Source of the DNA: Alphaproteobacteria bacterium UBA7314
GTDB taxonomy: Bacteria; Pseudomonadota; Alphaproteobacteria; MPNO01; UBA830
DNA length: 64,000 bases
NCBI GenBank assembly: GCA_002471575.1
Contig: DKQG01000034.1
Coordinates: 10,778-74,777, forward strand
Reading direction: 5' to 3'
Position 1 is the stretch's first letter; each line of letters starts with the position of its first letter. A model generated the notes under the pieces. The model was given only the letters and a program-made list of their open reading frames with translations, was not told the origin of the DNA and made no database searches. A program made the position numbers and the translations under genes. Of this stretch, positions 8,502 through 16,425 are shown in pieces.

Positions 8502-10307
8502 ATGGAACTAGACATGACCACCGCCATTACTCAGGATATTGCAGTGCTGGGCGACCTACCCCAATGGGACCTCGCCGACCTTTACCCTGCGACCGACAGT
8601 GCCGAACTGGCAGCAGATCTCGACCGCGCAGCGAAGGCATCTCGCGCGTTTTCGGACAGATGGAAAGGCAAATTGGCCGGTTTATCGGGAGACGTTCTGG
8701 GCAAGGCCATCGCCGAATACGAGGCGATCGACGAGATCATGGGCCGTATTATGTCGTATGCGCAGCTAGTGTATGCTGGGAATGTGTCGGATTCCGAAAT
8801 CGGGCAGTTCTACCAATCTATGCAGGAGCGTGTTAACGACATTTCAGCCGATATCCTGTTTTTTTCGCTGGAACTGAACGAAATCGACGATAAGACGGTT
8901 GCCAAGCAGCTCAAATCGGCCCCGGCGGCGAAATACAAACCATGGCTTGACGATATCCGCGCTTTCCGGCCGCATCAGTTAAGCGAAGAAATAGAACGCC
9001 TGCTGCATGACAAGCGGGTCGCGGGAAAGTCGGCATGGAGCCGACTGTTTGACGAGACCATGGCCGACATGCGTTTCGAATACGATGGCCGGCAGCTGAC
9101 TTCGGAAGAGGTCATGAGCATGATGTCGAACCCGGACGAAGGCATTCGTAAGTCGGCGGCCGAGGTGCTGGGCGGTAAGCTGGGAGAACATGCACGGACG
9201 TTCTCGCTGATTACCAATACGCTGGCCAAGGATAAGGAAATCGAGGACCGCTGGCGCAGCTTCGCGCGCCCAGAGTCGTCCCGAAACCTAGCGAACCAGG
9301 TCGAGGACGATGTCGTCGACGCGCTGAACGCAGCTGTGACTGGATCGTATGCGGATCTGTCGCATCGTTATTACGCGATGAAGGCCGCCTGGTTAGGAAA
9401 GGAGCAGCTTGATCACTGGGACCGCAACGCGCCGTTGCCGGATGCTGATAACAGCGTCATTCCCTGGGACCGGGCGACTGAAACTGTGCTGGCAGCTTAT
9501 CGCGATTTTTCGCCCGACCTCGCCGAAATAGGGCAAAGATTTTTCGACAACGCGTGGATCGACGCGCCGGTGAGAGAGGGGAAATCTTCCGGCGCATTCG
9601 CGCATCCAACTGTGCCGTCGGCGCATCCCTATCTGCTGCTGAATTACCAAGGCAAGATGCGTGATGTCATGACCTTGGCGCACGAACTGGGGCACGGGTG
9701 TCATCAGGTGCTGGCGGCTCCTCAGGGTAACCTGATGGCGGACACACCGCTAACCCTTGCTGAAACCGCGTCCGTTTTCGGCGAGATGCTGACTTTCCGA
9801 AAGATGCTCCGTGTGCAGGACGACCCCGCGCTGCGCAAAGTGATGCTGGCCGGCAAGGTCGAGGACATGCTGAACACGGTGGTCCGCCAGATAGCCTTCT
9901 TCAATTTCGAACTAAGGGTTCATACCGCGCGGCGCGAGGGCGAACTGACCGCTGACGACATCTGCGATATCTGGATGGAGGTGCAGACCGAGAGCCTCGG
10001 GCCGGCCATCCGGTTCGAAGATCGCTATCGATGGTACTGGACCTACATCCCTCACTTTATCCACTCGCCGTTTTACGTCTACGCCTATGCCTTTGGAGAC
10101 TGCCTAGTGAATTCCCTCTATGCGGTCTACGAACAGGCGGCGGACGGATTTGCCGAAAAGTATCTCGACATGCTGCGTGCGGGTGGATCGCTGCGTCACC
10201 GGGAACTGCTGGCGCCGTTCGGTCTCGATGCCTCGGATCCCGCGTTCTGGCAGAAGGGACTTGATGTCGTTCGCGGCATGATCGACGAGCTGGATGCTAT
10301 GGCGTGA
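8502..10307 (+). CDS. M3-family oligoendopeptidase F (PepF-like)
   Basis: A cytosolic zinc metallopeptidase of about 601 residues that cleaves oligopeptides. The zinc-binding HELGHGCH motif (HExxH) lies near residue 394, with the downstream ETASVFGEML segment supplying the third ligand. The N-terminal half carries the WDLADLYP opening typical of PepF. Possible starts are GTG 8490, ATG 8502 and ATG 8514; none has a strong Shine-Dalgarno, so the exact start is uncertain by a few residues. The stop overlaps the GTG of the following ABC1 kinase gene by 4 bases (GTGA), so the two are probably translationally coupled. Confidence 0.92.
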   Translation: MELDMTTAITQDIAVLGDLPQWDLADLYPATDSAELAADLDRAAKASRAFSDRWKGKLAGLSGDVLGKAIAEYEAIDEIMGRIMSYAQLVYAGNVSDSEIGQFYQSMQERVNDISADILFFSLELNEIDDKTVAKQLKSAPAAKYKPWLDDIRAFRPHQLSEEIERLLHDKRVAGKSAWSRLFDETMADMRFEYDGRQLTSEEVMSMMSNPDEGIRKSAAEVLGGKLGEHARTFSLITNTLAKDKEIEDRWRSFARPESSRNLANQVEDDVVDALNAAVTGSYADLSHRYYAMKAAWLGKEQLDHWDRNAPLPDADNSVIPWDRATETVLAAYRDFSPDLAEIGQRFFDNAWIDAPVREGKSSGAFAHPTVPSAHPYLLLNYQGKMRDVMTLAHELGHGCHQVLAAPQGNLMADTPLTLAETASVFGEMLTFRKMLRVQDDPALRKVMLAGKVEDMLNTVVRQIAFFNFELRVHTARREGELTADDICDIWMEVQTESLGPAIRFEDRYRWYWTYIPHFIHSPFYVYAYAFGDCLVNSLYAVYEQAADGFAEKYLDMLRAGGSLRHRELLAPFGLDASDPAFWQKGLDVVRGMIDELDAMA

Positions 10308-11653
10308 CGGACGCCCCTGAAAATAATTCGCTAGGTGGCCGGGCCCGGCGTTACGCCAAGGTGGGGCGTGCGGTTGGAGGTCTCGCGGCAAGGGTTGCGG
10401 GTGAGCGCTATCTCGGGCTTAGTCTCGACAAGAGCAAGCATGCGGAAGACCTGAAACAGGCGCTGGGCGGGCTGAAGGGGCCGCTGATGAAAGTCGCTCA
10501 GATCATGTCGACCGTTCCAGACATGCTGCCCGAAGAATACGTCACTGAACTTGCGGAACTGCAATCCAACGCGCCGGCTATGGGCTGGCTGTTCGTTCGC
10601 CGTCGCATGACAACAGAGCTGGGCGCCGGCTGGCAGGACAGGTTCGCCAGTTTCGAAAAGGAAGCCGCGGCGGCGGCTTCCCTGGGGCAGGTTCACCGCG
10701 CGGTTGGTCCGGACGGGCGGGCTCTTGCCTGCAAGCTGCAGTACCCCGATATGCGGTCCGCGGTGGAAGCCGACCTGAAACAGCTCAAGATTGTATTCTC
10801 TATCTACAGCCGCTACGACAAGGCCGTAGATTTCAGCCATATCCACCAAGAAGTTTCGGACCGCCTGCGCGAAGAACTGGATTACGAGCTGGAACGCAGA
10901 CACATCGATCTCTACCGCTTGATGCTGCAAGACGAAACCGGCGTGCAAGTGCCTGATCCCGTTCCGGCTCTGTCGACCGACCGCCTCCTGACGATGTCTT
11001 GGCTAGATGGTAAACGTCTGCTCGACTGGGTTGATACTGACCTGGAAACCCGCAACCTTGTGGCGGAGAACATGTTCCGGGCATGGTACGTGCCGTTCTA
11101 TTACTACGGTACGATCCATGGCGATCCGCACCTCGGGAATTATTCGGTGCGCGATGACGGGTCGATTAATCTGATGGATTTCGGCTGTATCCGGATTTTC
11201 CATCCCCGATTCGTGAAAGGTGTGATCGATCTCTACCGGTCGCTGGAGACTGGCGATCGCGATCTCGCCGTACATGCTTACGAGACTTGGGGGTTCGCCG
11301 ATCTGTCGAGCGAGGTTCTCGATACGCTGAATATCTGGGCCGAGTTCGTTTACGGCCCGCTACTTGAAGACCGGCGCCGGAAAATTCAGGAAACCGACGG
11401 CACCATGTACGGCGCCAAGGTCGCCAACAAGGTCCACGCTGAGCTGCGCCGCCTCGGCGGCGTAACTCCACCGCGCGAATTCGTCCTGATGGACCGTGCG
11501 GCGATCGGCCTTGGCTCCGTGTTTCTGCATCTGAAGGCGGAAATAAACTGGCACCGCCTTTTCCAGGACCTGATCGGCGATTTCGATGTGGATAAACTGG
11601 AGAAACGCCAGGCCGCAGCACTTAAAAAAACTGGGATTTTACGGCCGGACTGA
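10304..11653 (+). CDS. ABC1/UbiB/COQ8-family atypical kinase
   Basis: A 449-residue member of the ABC1 (UbiB/COQ8) atypical protein-kinase-like family, linked to ubiquinone biosynthesis or lipid homeostasis. Visible motifs are the N-terminal KGPLMKVAQ (the KxGQ position, with Ala where Gly is usual), an Ala-rich loop with ASLGQVHRA, the lysine in ACKLQYPD, the catalytic loop HGDPHLGNY and the metal-binding MDFGC. The start is a GTG overlapping the peptidase stop. COQ9 is encoded elsewhere in the window (22529), consistent with a ubiquinone-using organism, but this protein's substrate is not shown by sequence. Confidence 0.9.
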   Translation: MTDAPENNSLGGRARRYAKVGRAVGGLAARVAGERYLGLSLDKSKHAEDLKQALGGLKGPLMKVAQIMSTVPDMLPEEYVTELAELQSNAPAMGWLFVRRRMTTELGAGWQDRFASFEKEAAAAASLGQVHRAVGPDGRALACKLQYPDMRSAVEADLKQLKIVFSIYSRYDKAVDFSHIHQEVSDRLREELDYELERRHIDLYRLMLQDETGVQVPDPVPALSTDRLLTMSWLDGKRLLDWVDTDLETRNLVAENMFRAWYVPFYYYGTIHGDPHLGNYSVRDDGSINLMDFGCIRIFHPRFVKGVIDLYRSLETGDRDLAVHAYETWGFADLSSEVLDTLNIWAEFVYGPLLEDRRRKIQETDGTMYGAKVANKVHAELRRLGGVTPPREFVLMDRAAIGLGSVFLHLKAEINWHRLFQDLIGDFDVDKLEKRQAAALKKTGILRPD

Positions 11654-11705
11654 GTCAGCGACCCGATTCCCATAAATTGCAGCCTTACTATTCAGGGAGT
11701 ATCGA

Positions 11706-12167
11706 ATGGACGTGAGACGGGTTGTCACCGGACACGACGAGAACGGCAAATCCTGCGTATTAATTGACGATGTGGCCTCCAACGCGACGTCCCGGCGCCT
11801 TGGGCACGATTCTCGGCTGATCTGGGTGACAGATGCTGCACCCGCATCCTACGACGGCAACGAGGATGCAGGAGCGCGCGCGATCGGCCGCCCGCCGCCG
11901 GACAACGGCACGCTGATCCGCATCCTCGAAATTCAGCCCGGCGTTACTGCGGAACCGCATTTCACCGAAACCATCGATTACGTTATCGTCATGTCCGGAG
12001 AGATGGACATGGTGCTGGATACCGAAACGGTGAAGCTGAATGCCGGCGACGTGCTGGTGCAGCGCGGGACCACGCATAACTGGGTTAATCATGGCCCGAA
12101 ACCGTGTCGGTTTGCCGCAATTCTAATCGATGCCGAGGGTACGGATCGGGCCCCAGTGACTAATTGA
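11706..12167 (+). CDS. Cupin-domain protein
   Basis: A 153-residue single-domain cupin. Cupin motif 1 is recognisable as PHFTETIDYVIVMSGEMDM, but the second metal-site position is not His, so the usual HxH pair is reduced to one His plus Glu. Motif 2 (AGDVLVQRGTTHNWVN) keeps its His. This looks like the small cupin group often found in catabolic clusters; whether it is an enzyme or a sensor is unknown. It is the first gene of a rightward group with a flavin monooxygenase and a two-subunit thiamine-diphosphate enzyme. Confidence 0.82.
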   Translation: MDVRRVVTGHDENGKSCVLIDDVASNATSRRLGHDSRLIWVTDAAPASYDGNEDAGARAIGRPPPDNGTLIRILEIQPGVTAEPHFTETIDYVIVMSGEMDMVLDTETVKLNAGDVLVQRGTTHNWVNHGPKPCRFAAILIDAEGTDRAPVTN

Positions 12168-12211
12168 CAAAGACCTTCCATTGGCAGGACCTGTATCGGT
12201 AGAGCCAGGGC

Positions 12212-12227
12212 GGTTGCTACTGCAACC
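12212..12227 (+). promoter_or_regulatory. Small perfect hairpin upstream of the flavoprotein gene
   Basis: GGTTGC and GCAACC flank a 4-base loop in the 141-base gap between cupin and flavoprotein genes. A G-run and T-run follow about 10 bases on. It could be a weak terminator or a leader structure; there is no direct evidence for either. Confidence 0.3.
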
Positions 12228-12308
12228 TTTAGGGGGTTCCGTTTTTCATGGCATGTACTAGAAAGAATTACAGATTGTTTTCCCAAATTATCCGAAATCA
12301 CGATTAGC

Positions 12309-13946
12309 ATGACGAACCAGACGCAATCCCTCGAAGAACCCGCAACGACCGTTCAGCCTGACGTGGATGCCGTCGTGGTGGGCGCCGGTTTCACTGGGCT
12401 CTACATGATGCACCGGCTGCGTCAGGAAGGAATCACCGCGCGCGGTTTCGACGCCGCACCGGATGTAGGTGGGACATGGTACTGGAACCGATATCCCGGC
12501 GCGCGCTGCGACATCGAGAGCATGCAGTATTCATTTCAGTTCGACGAAGACCTGCAGCAGGAATGGCGCTGGACCGAACGCTACGCGTCGCAACCGGAAA
12601 TTTTGGCCTATATGGGACATGTCGCCGACCGCTACAATCTGCGACGCGATTTCACTTTTGACACCCGGATCGAGGCGGCGACATTCGACGAGGCGAGCCA
12701 TACCTGGATGGTCGAAACCGATGGTGGCGAAAAAATACGCACGCGCTATTTCATCATGGGCGTCGGCTGTCTGTCGGCACCGATCCGCCCGACCTTTGAG
12801 GGCGAGGTCAATTACAAAGGCGAGGTCTACCAGACCAGCCTTTGGCCCAAAGACCCGGTCGATTTCACCGGCAAGCGCGTGGGTATTATCGGAACCGGCT
12901 CGTCCGCCATTCAGTCGTTGCCATTGATCGCTAAAGAAGCGGAACATGTTTATCTGTACCAGCGGACGCCCAATTTCGTCGTCCCCGCACAGAACCGGTC
13001 GCTGAGTGACGAGGAAGTTGCGTTGATCAAGTCCGACTACAAGGGATTTCGGGCCAAGGCCTATGCCGGACTGACCGCGTTCCTGTTTCCGCGTCATGAT
13101 CAGTCCTATTTCGATTTATCGCCTGAAGAACGGCGCATCCGGCTGGACGAACAATGGGAAATTGGCGGCCTGCCGTTTCTGGGCGCCTTCAATGACATCC
13201 TTTTCGATGAGGAGGTCAACGCCGAGGTCGCGAAATACTGGCGCAGCCGGATCGACGAGATTGTCGAAGATCCGAAAATTGCCGACTTGCTGACACCGGA
13301 CGAATTTTTCGGCTGCAAGCGCCTGTGCGCCGGTACCAACTATTACGAAACCTTCAACCGTGACAATGTCAGCCTGATCGACGCCAGCAACCTCGGAATC
13401 GAACGCCTAACCGAAACCGGTCTGCGCGCCGAGGGTGTCGACTACGATCTCGACGCTATCGTCTATGCCACCGGTTTCGATGCCATGACCGGGAGTGTGA
13501 CGCGGATAAAGATCACAGGTACGAACGGCCAGACCATCCAGGAAAAATGGGCAGATGGCCCCGCAACCTATATCGGCCTTACGATTTCGGGATTTCCCAA
13601 CATGTTCAACATGGTCAGCGCCGGCAGCCCATCGGTCCTCGCAACCATGGTGACTTGTGCCGAACAGCACGGCGACTGGGTGGCGGACTGTCTGGTTCAC
13701 ATGCGCGACAACGGCCTGACCCTTATTGATGCCAGGCCCGAAGCCGAGCAGAGCTGGGTTGATGAAGTGAATCGCGCGTCCCAACATTCGCTGCGGACGA
13801 GATGCGACTCTTGGTATGTCGGATCGAATGTCGTTGGCAAGGCGCGCGTGTTTGCGCCCTATATCGGTGGTTGGCCGCCCTATGTGCAGAAATGCAAAGA
13901 CGTGGTCGCGAACGGTTATGAAGGGTTTACCCTGGAGAGCCTGTGA
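12309..13946 (+). CDS. Baeyer-Villiger-type flavin monooxygenase (cyclohexanone monooxygenase-like)
   Basis: A 545-residue FAD/NADPH flavoprotein. The FAD Rossmann motif VVGAGFTGLYMM lies near residue 23 and the NADPH motif IIGTGSSAIQ near residue 193. The segment GGTWYWNRYPGARCD and the C-terminal CKDVVANGYEGF match the cyclohexanone/phenylacetone monooxygenase group. The BVMO fingerprint FxGxxxHxxxWP reads YKGEVYQTSLWP (residues 169-180), so the key His is Gln and the Phe is Tyr. Classical ketone-to-ester oxidation is therefore uncertain. Its stop overlaps the next gene by 4 bases (GTGA), tying it to the thiamine-diphosphate enzyme. Confidence 0.88.
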   Translation: MTNQTQSLEEPATTVQPDVDAVVVGAGFTGLYMMHRLRQEGITARGFDAAPDVGGTWYWNRYPGARCDIESMQYSFQFDEDLQQEWRWTERYASQPEILAYMGHVADRYNLRRDFTFDTRIEAATFDEASHTWMVETDGGEKIRTRYFIMGVGCLSAPIRPTFEGEVNYKGEVYQTSLWPKDPVDFTGKRVGIIGTGSSAIQSLPLIAKEAEHVYLYQRTPNFVVPAQNRSLSDEEVALIKSDYKGFRAKAYAGLTAFLFPRHDQSYFDLSPEERRIRLDEQWEIGGLPFLGAFNDILFDEEVNAEVAKYWRSRIDEIVEDPKIADLLTPDEFFGCKRLCAGTNYYETFNRDNVSLIDASNLGIERLTETGLRAEGVDYDLDAIVYATGFDAMTGSVTRIKITGTNGQTIQEKWADGPATYIGLTISGFPNMFNMVSAGSPSVLATMVTCAEQHGDWVADCLVHMRDNGLTLIDARPEAEQSWVDEVNRASQHSLRTRCDSWYVGSNVVGKARVFAPYIGGWPPYVQKCKDVVANGYEGFTLESL

Positions 13947-14455
13947 CCAGCCGCGAGGATATTGCCCGATGCGTCGCCGACCAGGCGGCCGATTGCGGGG
14001 TCGAGTTGGTCGCCAGCCTACCGGATAACTGGATGGCGGAAGTCATCCGCACCTTCGAGCGTGACGACCGGTTTCGCCACGTCCCGGTGAATCGCGAGGA
14101 GTCGGCCGTGGGGCTATGCTCGGGGGCGTTTCTGTCGGGGACAGGTTCGCTGGCGGTGATGGGCGCATCCGGATTGATGACGCTTATCTATGCGATCACC
14201 AAGATCAACTATACCTATGAAATCCCGATGACGATCTTGGCGACGCTGCGCGGCGCGCCGGGGGACAAGGCAAAGTTTCACGTCTCTAACGGGCTGTATT
14301 TCCTGCCGTCTCTGGACGCGATCAGCCTGACCTACAAGGTGATCGACAGCGCCGATAAAATTACGGAGATCGGCCGCCTCTACGACCACGCGCGTACCGT
14401 CAGCCGGCCGACCGTGGCCATTCTGACGCGCGACGTGTTGCGCGGCGAGGCCTGA
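13943..14455 (+). CDS. Thiamine-diphosphate enzyme, PYR/alpha subunit (sulfopyruvate/phosphonopyruvate decarboxylase-like)
   Basis: A 170-residue subunit resembling the alpha chain of sulfopyruvate decarboxylase (ComD) and the N-terminal half of phosphonopyruvate decarboxylase. The conserved glutamate that activates the cofactor sits in PVNREESAVGLCSGAFL near residue 50. The GTG start overlaps the flavoprotein stop and the beta subunit follows after 3 bases, so the three are probably co-translated. The family decarboxylates 2-oxo acids to aldehydes. The real substrate is unknown, and no phosphonate or coenzyme-M genes are nearby. Confidence 0.85.
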   Translation: MTSREDIARCVADQAADCGVELVASLPDNWMAEVIRTFERDDRFRHVPVNREESAVGLCSGAFLSGTGSLAVMGASGLMTLIYAITKINYTYEIPMTILATLRGAPGDKAKFHVSNGLYFLPSLDAISLTYKVIDSADKITEIGRLYDHARTVSRPTVAILTRDVLRGEA

Positions 14456-14458
14456 GAC

Positions 14459-15076
14459 ATGGCAATACCCTATCGCGCCGCTTTTCAGTTCCTCGCCAAC
14501 CAATGGGCCGACGAGCTGGTCGTGACGTCAGCCGGTAATTCCTCGCAGATGTGGTGGGACGTCACCCGCGATGCTGACCGGGTGTTCTATCTCGATGCCT
14601 CGATGAGCCTGTCGACACTGTTGGCCTCCGGCGTTGCCTATGGAGTGCCGCAGGCAAAGGTGTGGGCTTTCATGGGCGACGGCGCCTTCGCAATGAACCC
14701 CGGCATGCTGATGGTCGAACGTGATCTCAATCTGCCGAATTTTACCCATGTTCTGCTGTCGAACCGGGTTTATGGTGGAACGTCTGACCTCGACCTGCCG
14801 AACAAGCCAATCAACGACTATGTCGGTATGGCGAAATCCATGGGACTGGAGCGTATCTGGTCGTTTGAGACGCTATCCCAGCTGGAAGGCGATTTTGATG
14901 CCGCGTTTCGTGGTAACGCTGAAGGTCACCGCTTCGTGGTGCTGGAACTCGACCCGTTCACGCCCGATGATCACGCCATCGAGGAACCGCCGATGGACGG
15001 TCCGGAAATCAAATTCCGGTTTGGCCGCTACATTGAGAAAGTGTACGGCGCGAGGGTGTTTACCGGACAGTTCTAA
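14459..15076 (+). CDS. Thiamine-diphosphate enzyme, PP/beta subunit (sulfopyruvate decarboxylase-like)
   Basis: A 205-residue subunit with the thiamine-diphosphate/Mg binding motif starting GDGAFAMNPG near residue 72 and ending in an Asn about 27 residues on (LLSNRVYGG), as in the ComE-type PP domain. Together with the preceding gene it forms a split two-subunit enzyme. The C-terminal tail (about 25 residues after ELDPFTPDD) is extra relative to the core fold. It is the last gene of the cupin-flavoprotein-ThDP operon; about 100 bases downstream begins a decayed gene. Confidence 0.87.
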   Translation: MAIPYRAAFQFLANQWADELVVTSAGNSSQMWWDVTRDADRVFYLDASMSLSTLLASGVAYGVPQAKVWAFMGDGAFAMNPGMLMVERDLNLPNFTHVLLSNRVYGGTSDLDLPNKPINDYVGMAKSMGLERIWSFETLSQLEGDFDAAFRGNAEGHRFVVLELDPFTPDDHAIEEPPMDGPEIKFRFGRYIEKVYGARVFTGQF

Positions 15077-15182
15077 GCGTCTAAATGCCCAGCTTGAGAA
15101 AATCTGGACAGGAGTTAAGCCCTAGGGCAGTGAGCTGTTGAGGCGGGTTCGCACTGGGTGGAAACGTTGCTTCTGTTGGTTT

Positions 15183-15724
15183 ATGCGGCGCAAGTTTAAG
15201 CCATTCCATAGTTTTGCGCCGTCGCGCTAGGCGTTGCGATGTTATTTTCGCCGAACGTGAGCGGGAAGCAAGCGGCAGTAATCGCGCAGACGATCAACGT
15301 CGACTTTTAAGGGTTTCTCGATGTCAACTCAGTGCCGCCGCCATATGATCCCGGCACCGGCCAAGTCGTCCTTACATACGACGACGCCCCGCCTCTCAGT
15401 ATCATGGACCAGGCAGTAGACAGCATTTTTTTCTGGTTACCCATGGGCGTGATCGATACCGGTGACGTCTTCTTCGACCTTTAGATTGGTGTCATCGTAA
15501 CCCTGGGAGACGATTGGAATCCGGGTGGGATTACGTCAGCCAGCGGCCAGTTCATCTACGTTGATGGCGTCGGCACCGCGCCTTTTCCCGCCGGCAAAAA
15601 CGCCTCCAGCGGTGGCCTGACAAGAACGACGCAATAGGCACCGAAAACCATCTCGTCGCTGGCGTCGCTGGTGCTTCTCGGCTTCGGAATACAGGCTATC
15701 GGCCTGAAGCGCCGCCGAGTATGA
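15183..15724 (+). pseudogene. Decayed PEP-CTERM-sorted secreted protein gene (three in-frame stops, one frameshift)
   Basis: From about 15212 to 15724 a single reading frame, interrupted by TAA at 15308, TAG at 15482 and TAG at 15635, translates to a coherent secreted protein: a hydrophobic leader (VALGVAMLF), TINVDF, a glycine/aspartate-rich body (YDPGTGQVVLTYDDAPP, TLGDDWNPGG) and a C-terminal tail SLASLVLLGFGIQAIGL followed by KRRRV. A hydrophobic helix plus Arg tail is the PEP-CTERM sorting signal; the PEP motif position reads APKT, each residue one base from VPEP. An ATG at 15183 (MRRKFKPF) is out of frame with the leader and suggests a small indel. No exosortase is in the window. Confidence 0.72.
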
Positions 15725-15726
15725 AA

Positions 15727-16425
15727 TTAAAGAAGCGTATCTAACAGATCGAACGACCGCGCGTGCGCCTGCTCCGTCGGTCCAGCTGAAAACAATTCCT
15801 GTCGATGCGTGTTGGCAAAGGCGTGATCGGCGTCGTAAACGTGGAATGTGATGCCCGGCAGACCCTCCAGCGCATCGCGGATAGTATCGAGCAGCTCCAG
15901 CGGTACGTGATGGTCGTGATCGCCCGCGTGGAAGATCGTCGGACAAGAAATATTCGGTCCTTCGTCCAGGAAATTGTGTACCTCGGTGCCGTAATAGACC
16001 ACCGCCGCATCGGGATTTAGGCGCGCCGCCGAGAGATAAGTCAGTGTGCCGCCCATGCAGTAGCCGACGACCGCGATCTTGCCATTGCATTCGGGCCGGG
16101 CCTTCAAATTGTCGATCGCTGCCGAGATGTCCTCCACAGCCTTATCGTGCTTAATCTCGCCGCGAAAGCGCAGGCCTTTTTCGCGCTCTTCCGGAATCCG
16201 GTAATCGGCAACAAATCCAGGTTCTAGCCGCCAGAACACGTCGGGTGAGACTACGCAGTATCCACGCGAGGCAAACTGGTCGGCGACCTCTTCGATCCAG
16301 GGCGTGATGCCGAGAATCTCGTGCAGCATGACGATGCCGGGTCCAGGTTGCGCGGGCAGGGGAGACAGATACGCGCCGAACGCCCCACTGCTGTCTGCCG
16401 CGTCGATATCTATCCGTTGTCCCAT
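15727..16425 (-). CDS. Dienelactone hydrolase family protein
   Basis: A 232-residue alpha/beta hydrolase of the dienelactone hydrolase family. The nucleophile elbow is GYCMGG (Cys nucleophile, near residue 124), with the acidic residue in GDHDHHVP and the His in DADHAFANT, giving the Cys-Asp-His triad. The ATG at 16425 overlaps the bioA stop by one base (TAATG), which supports this start and coupling to bioA. The physiological substrate is not evident; its place behind bioA could be incidental, or it could act as an esterase in biotin metabolism, which is speculation. Confidence 0.88.
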   Translation of the reverse strand: MGQRIDIDAADSSGAFGAYLSPLPAQPGPGIVMLHEILGITPWIEEVADQFASRGYCVVSPDVFWRLEPGFVADYRIPEEREKGLRFRGEIKHDKAVEDISAAIDNLKARPECNGKIAVVGYCMGGTLTYLSAARLNPDAAVVYYGTEVHNFLDEGPNISCPTIFHAGDHDHHVPLELLDTIRDALEGLPGITFHVYDADHAFANTHRQELFSAGPTEQAHARSFDLLDTLL

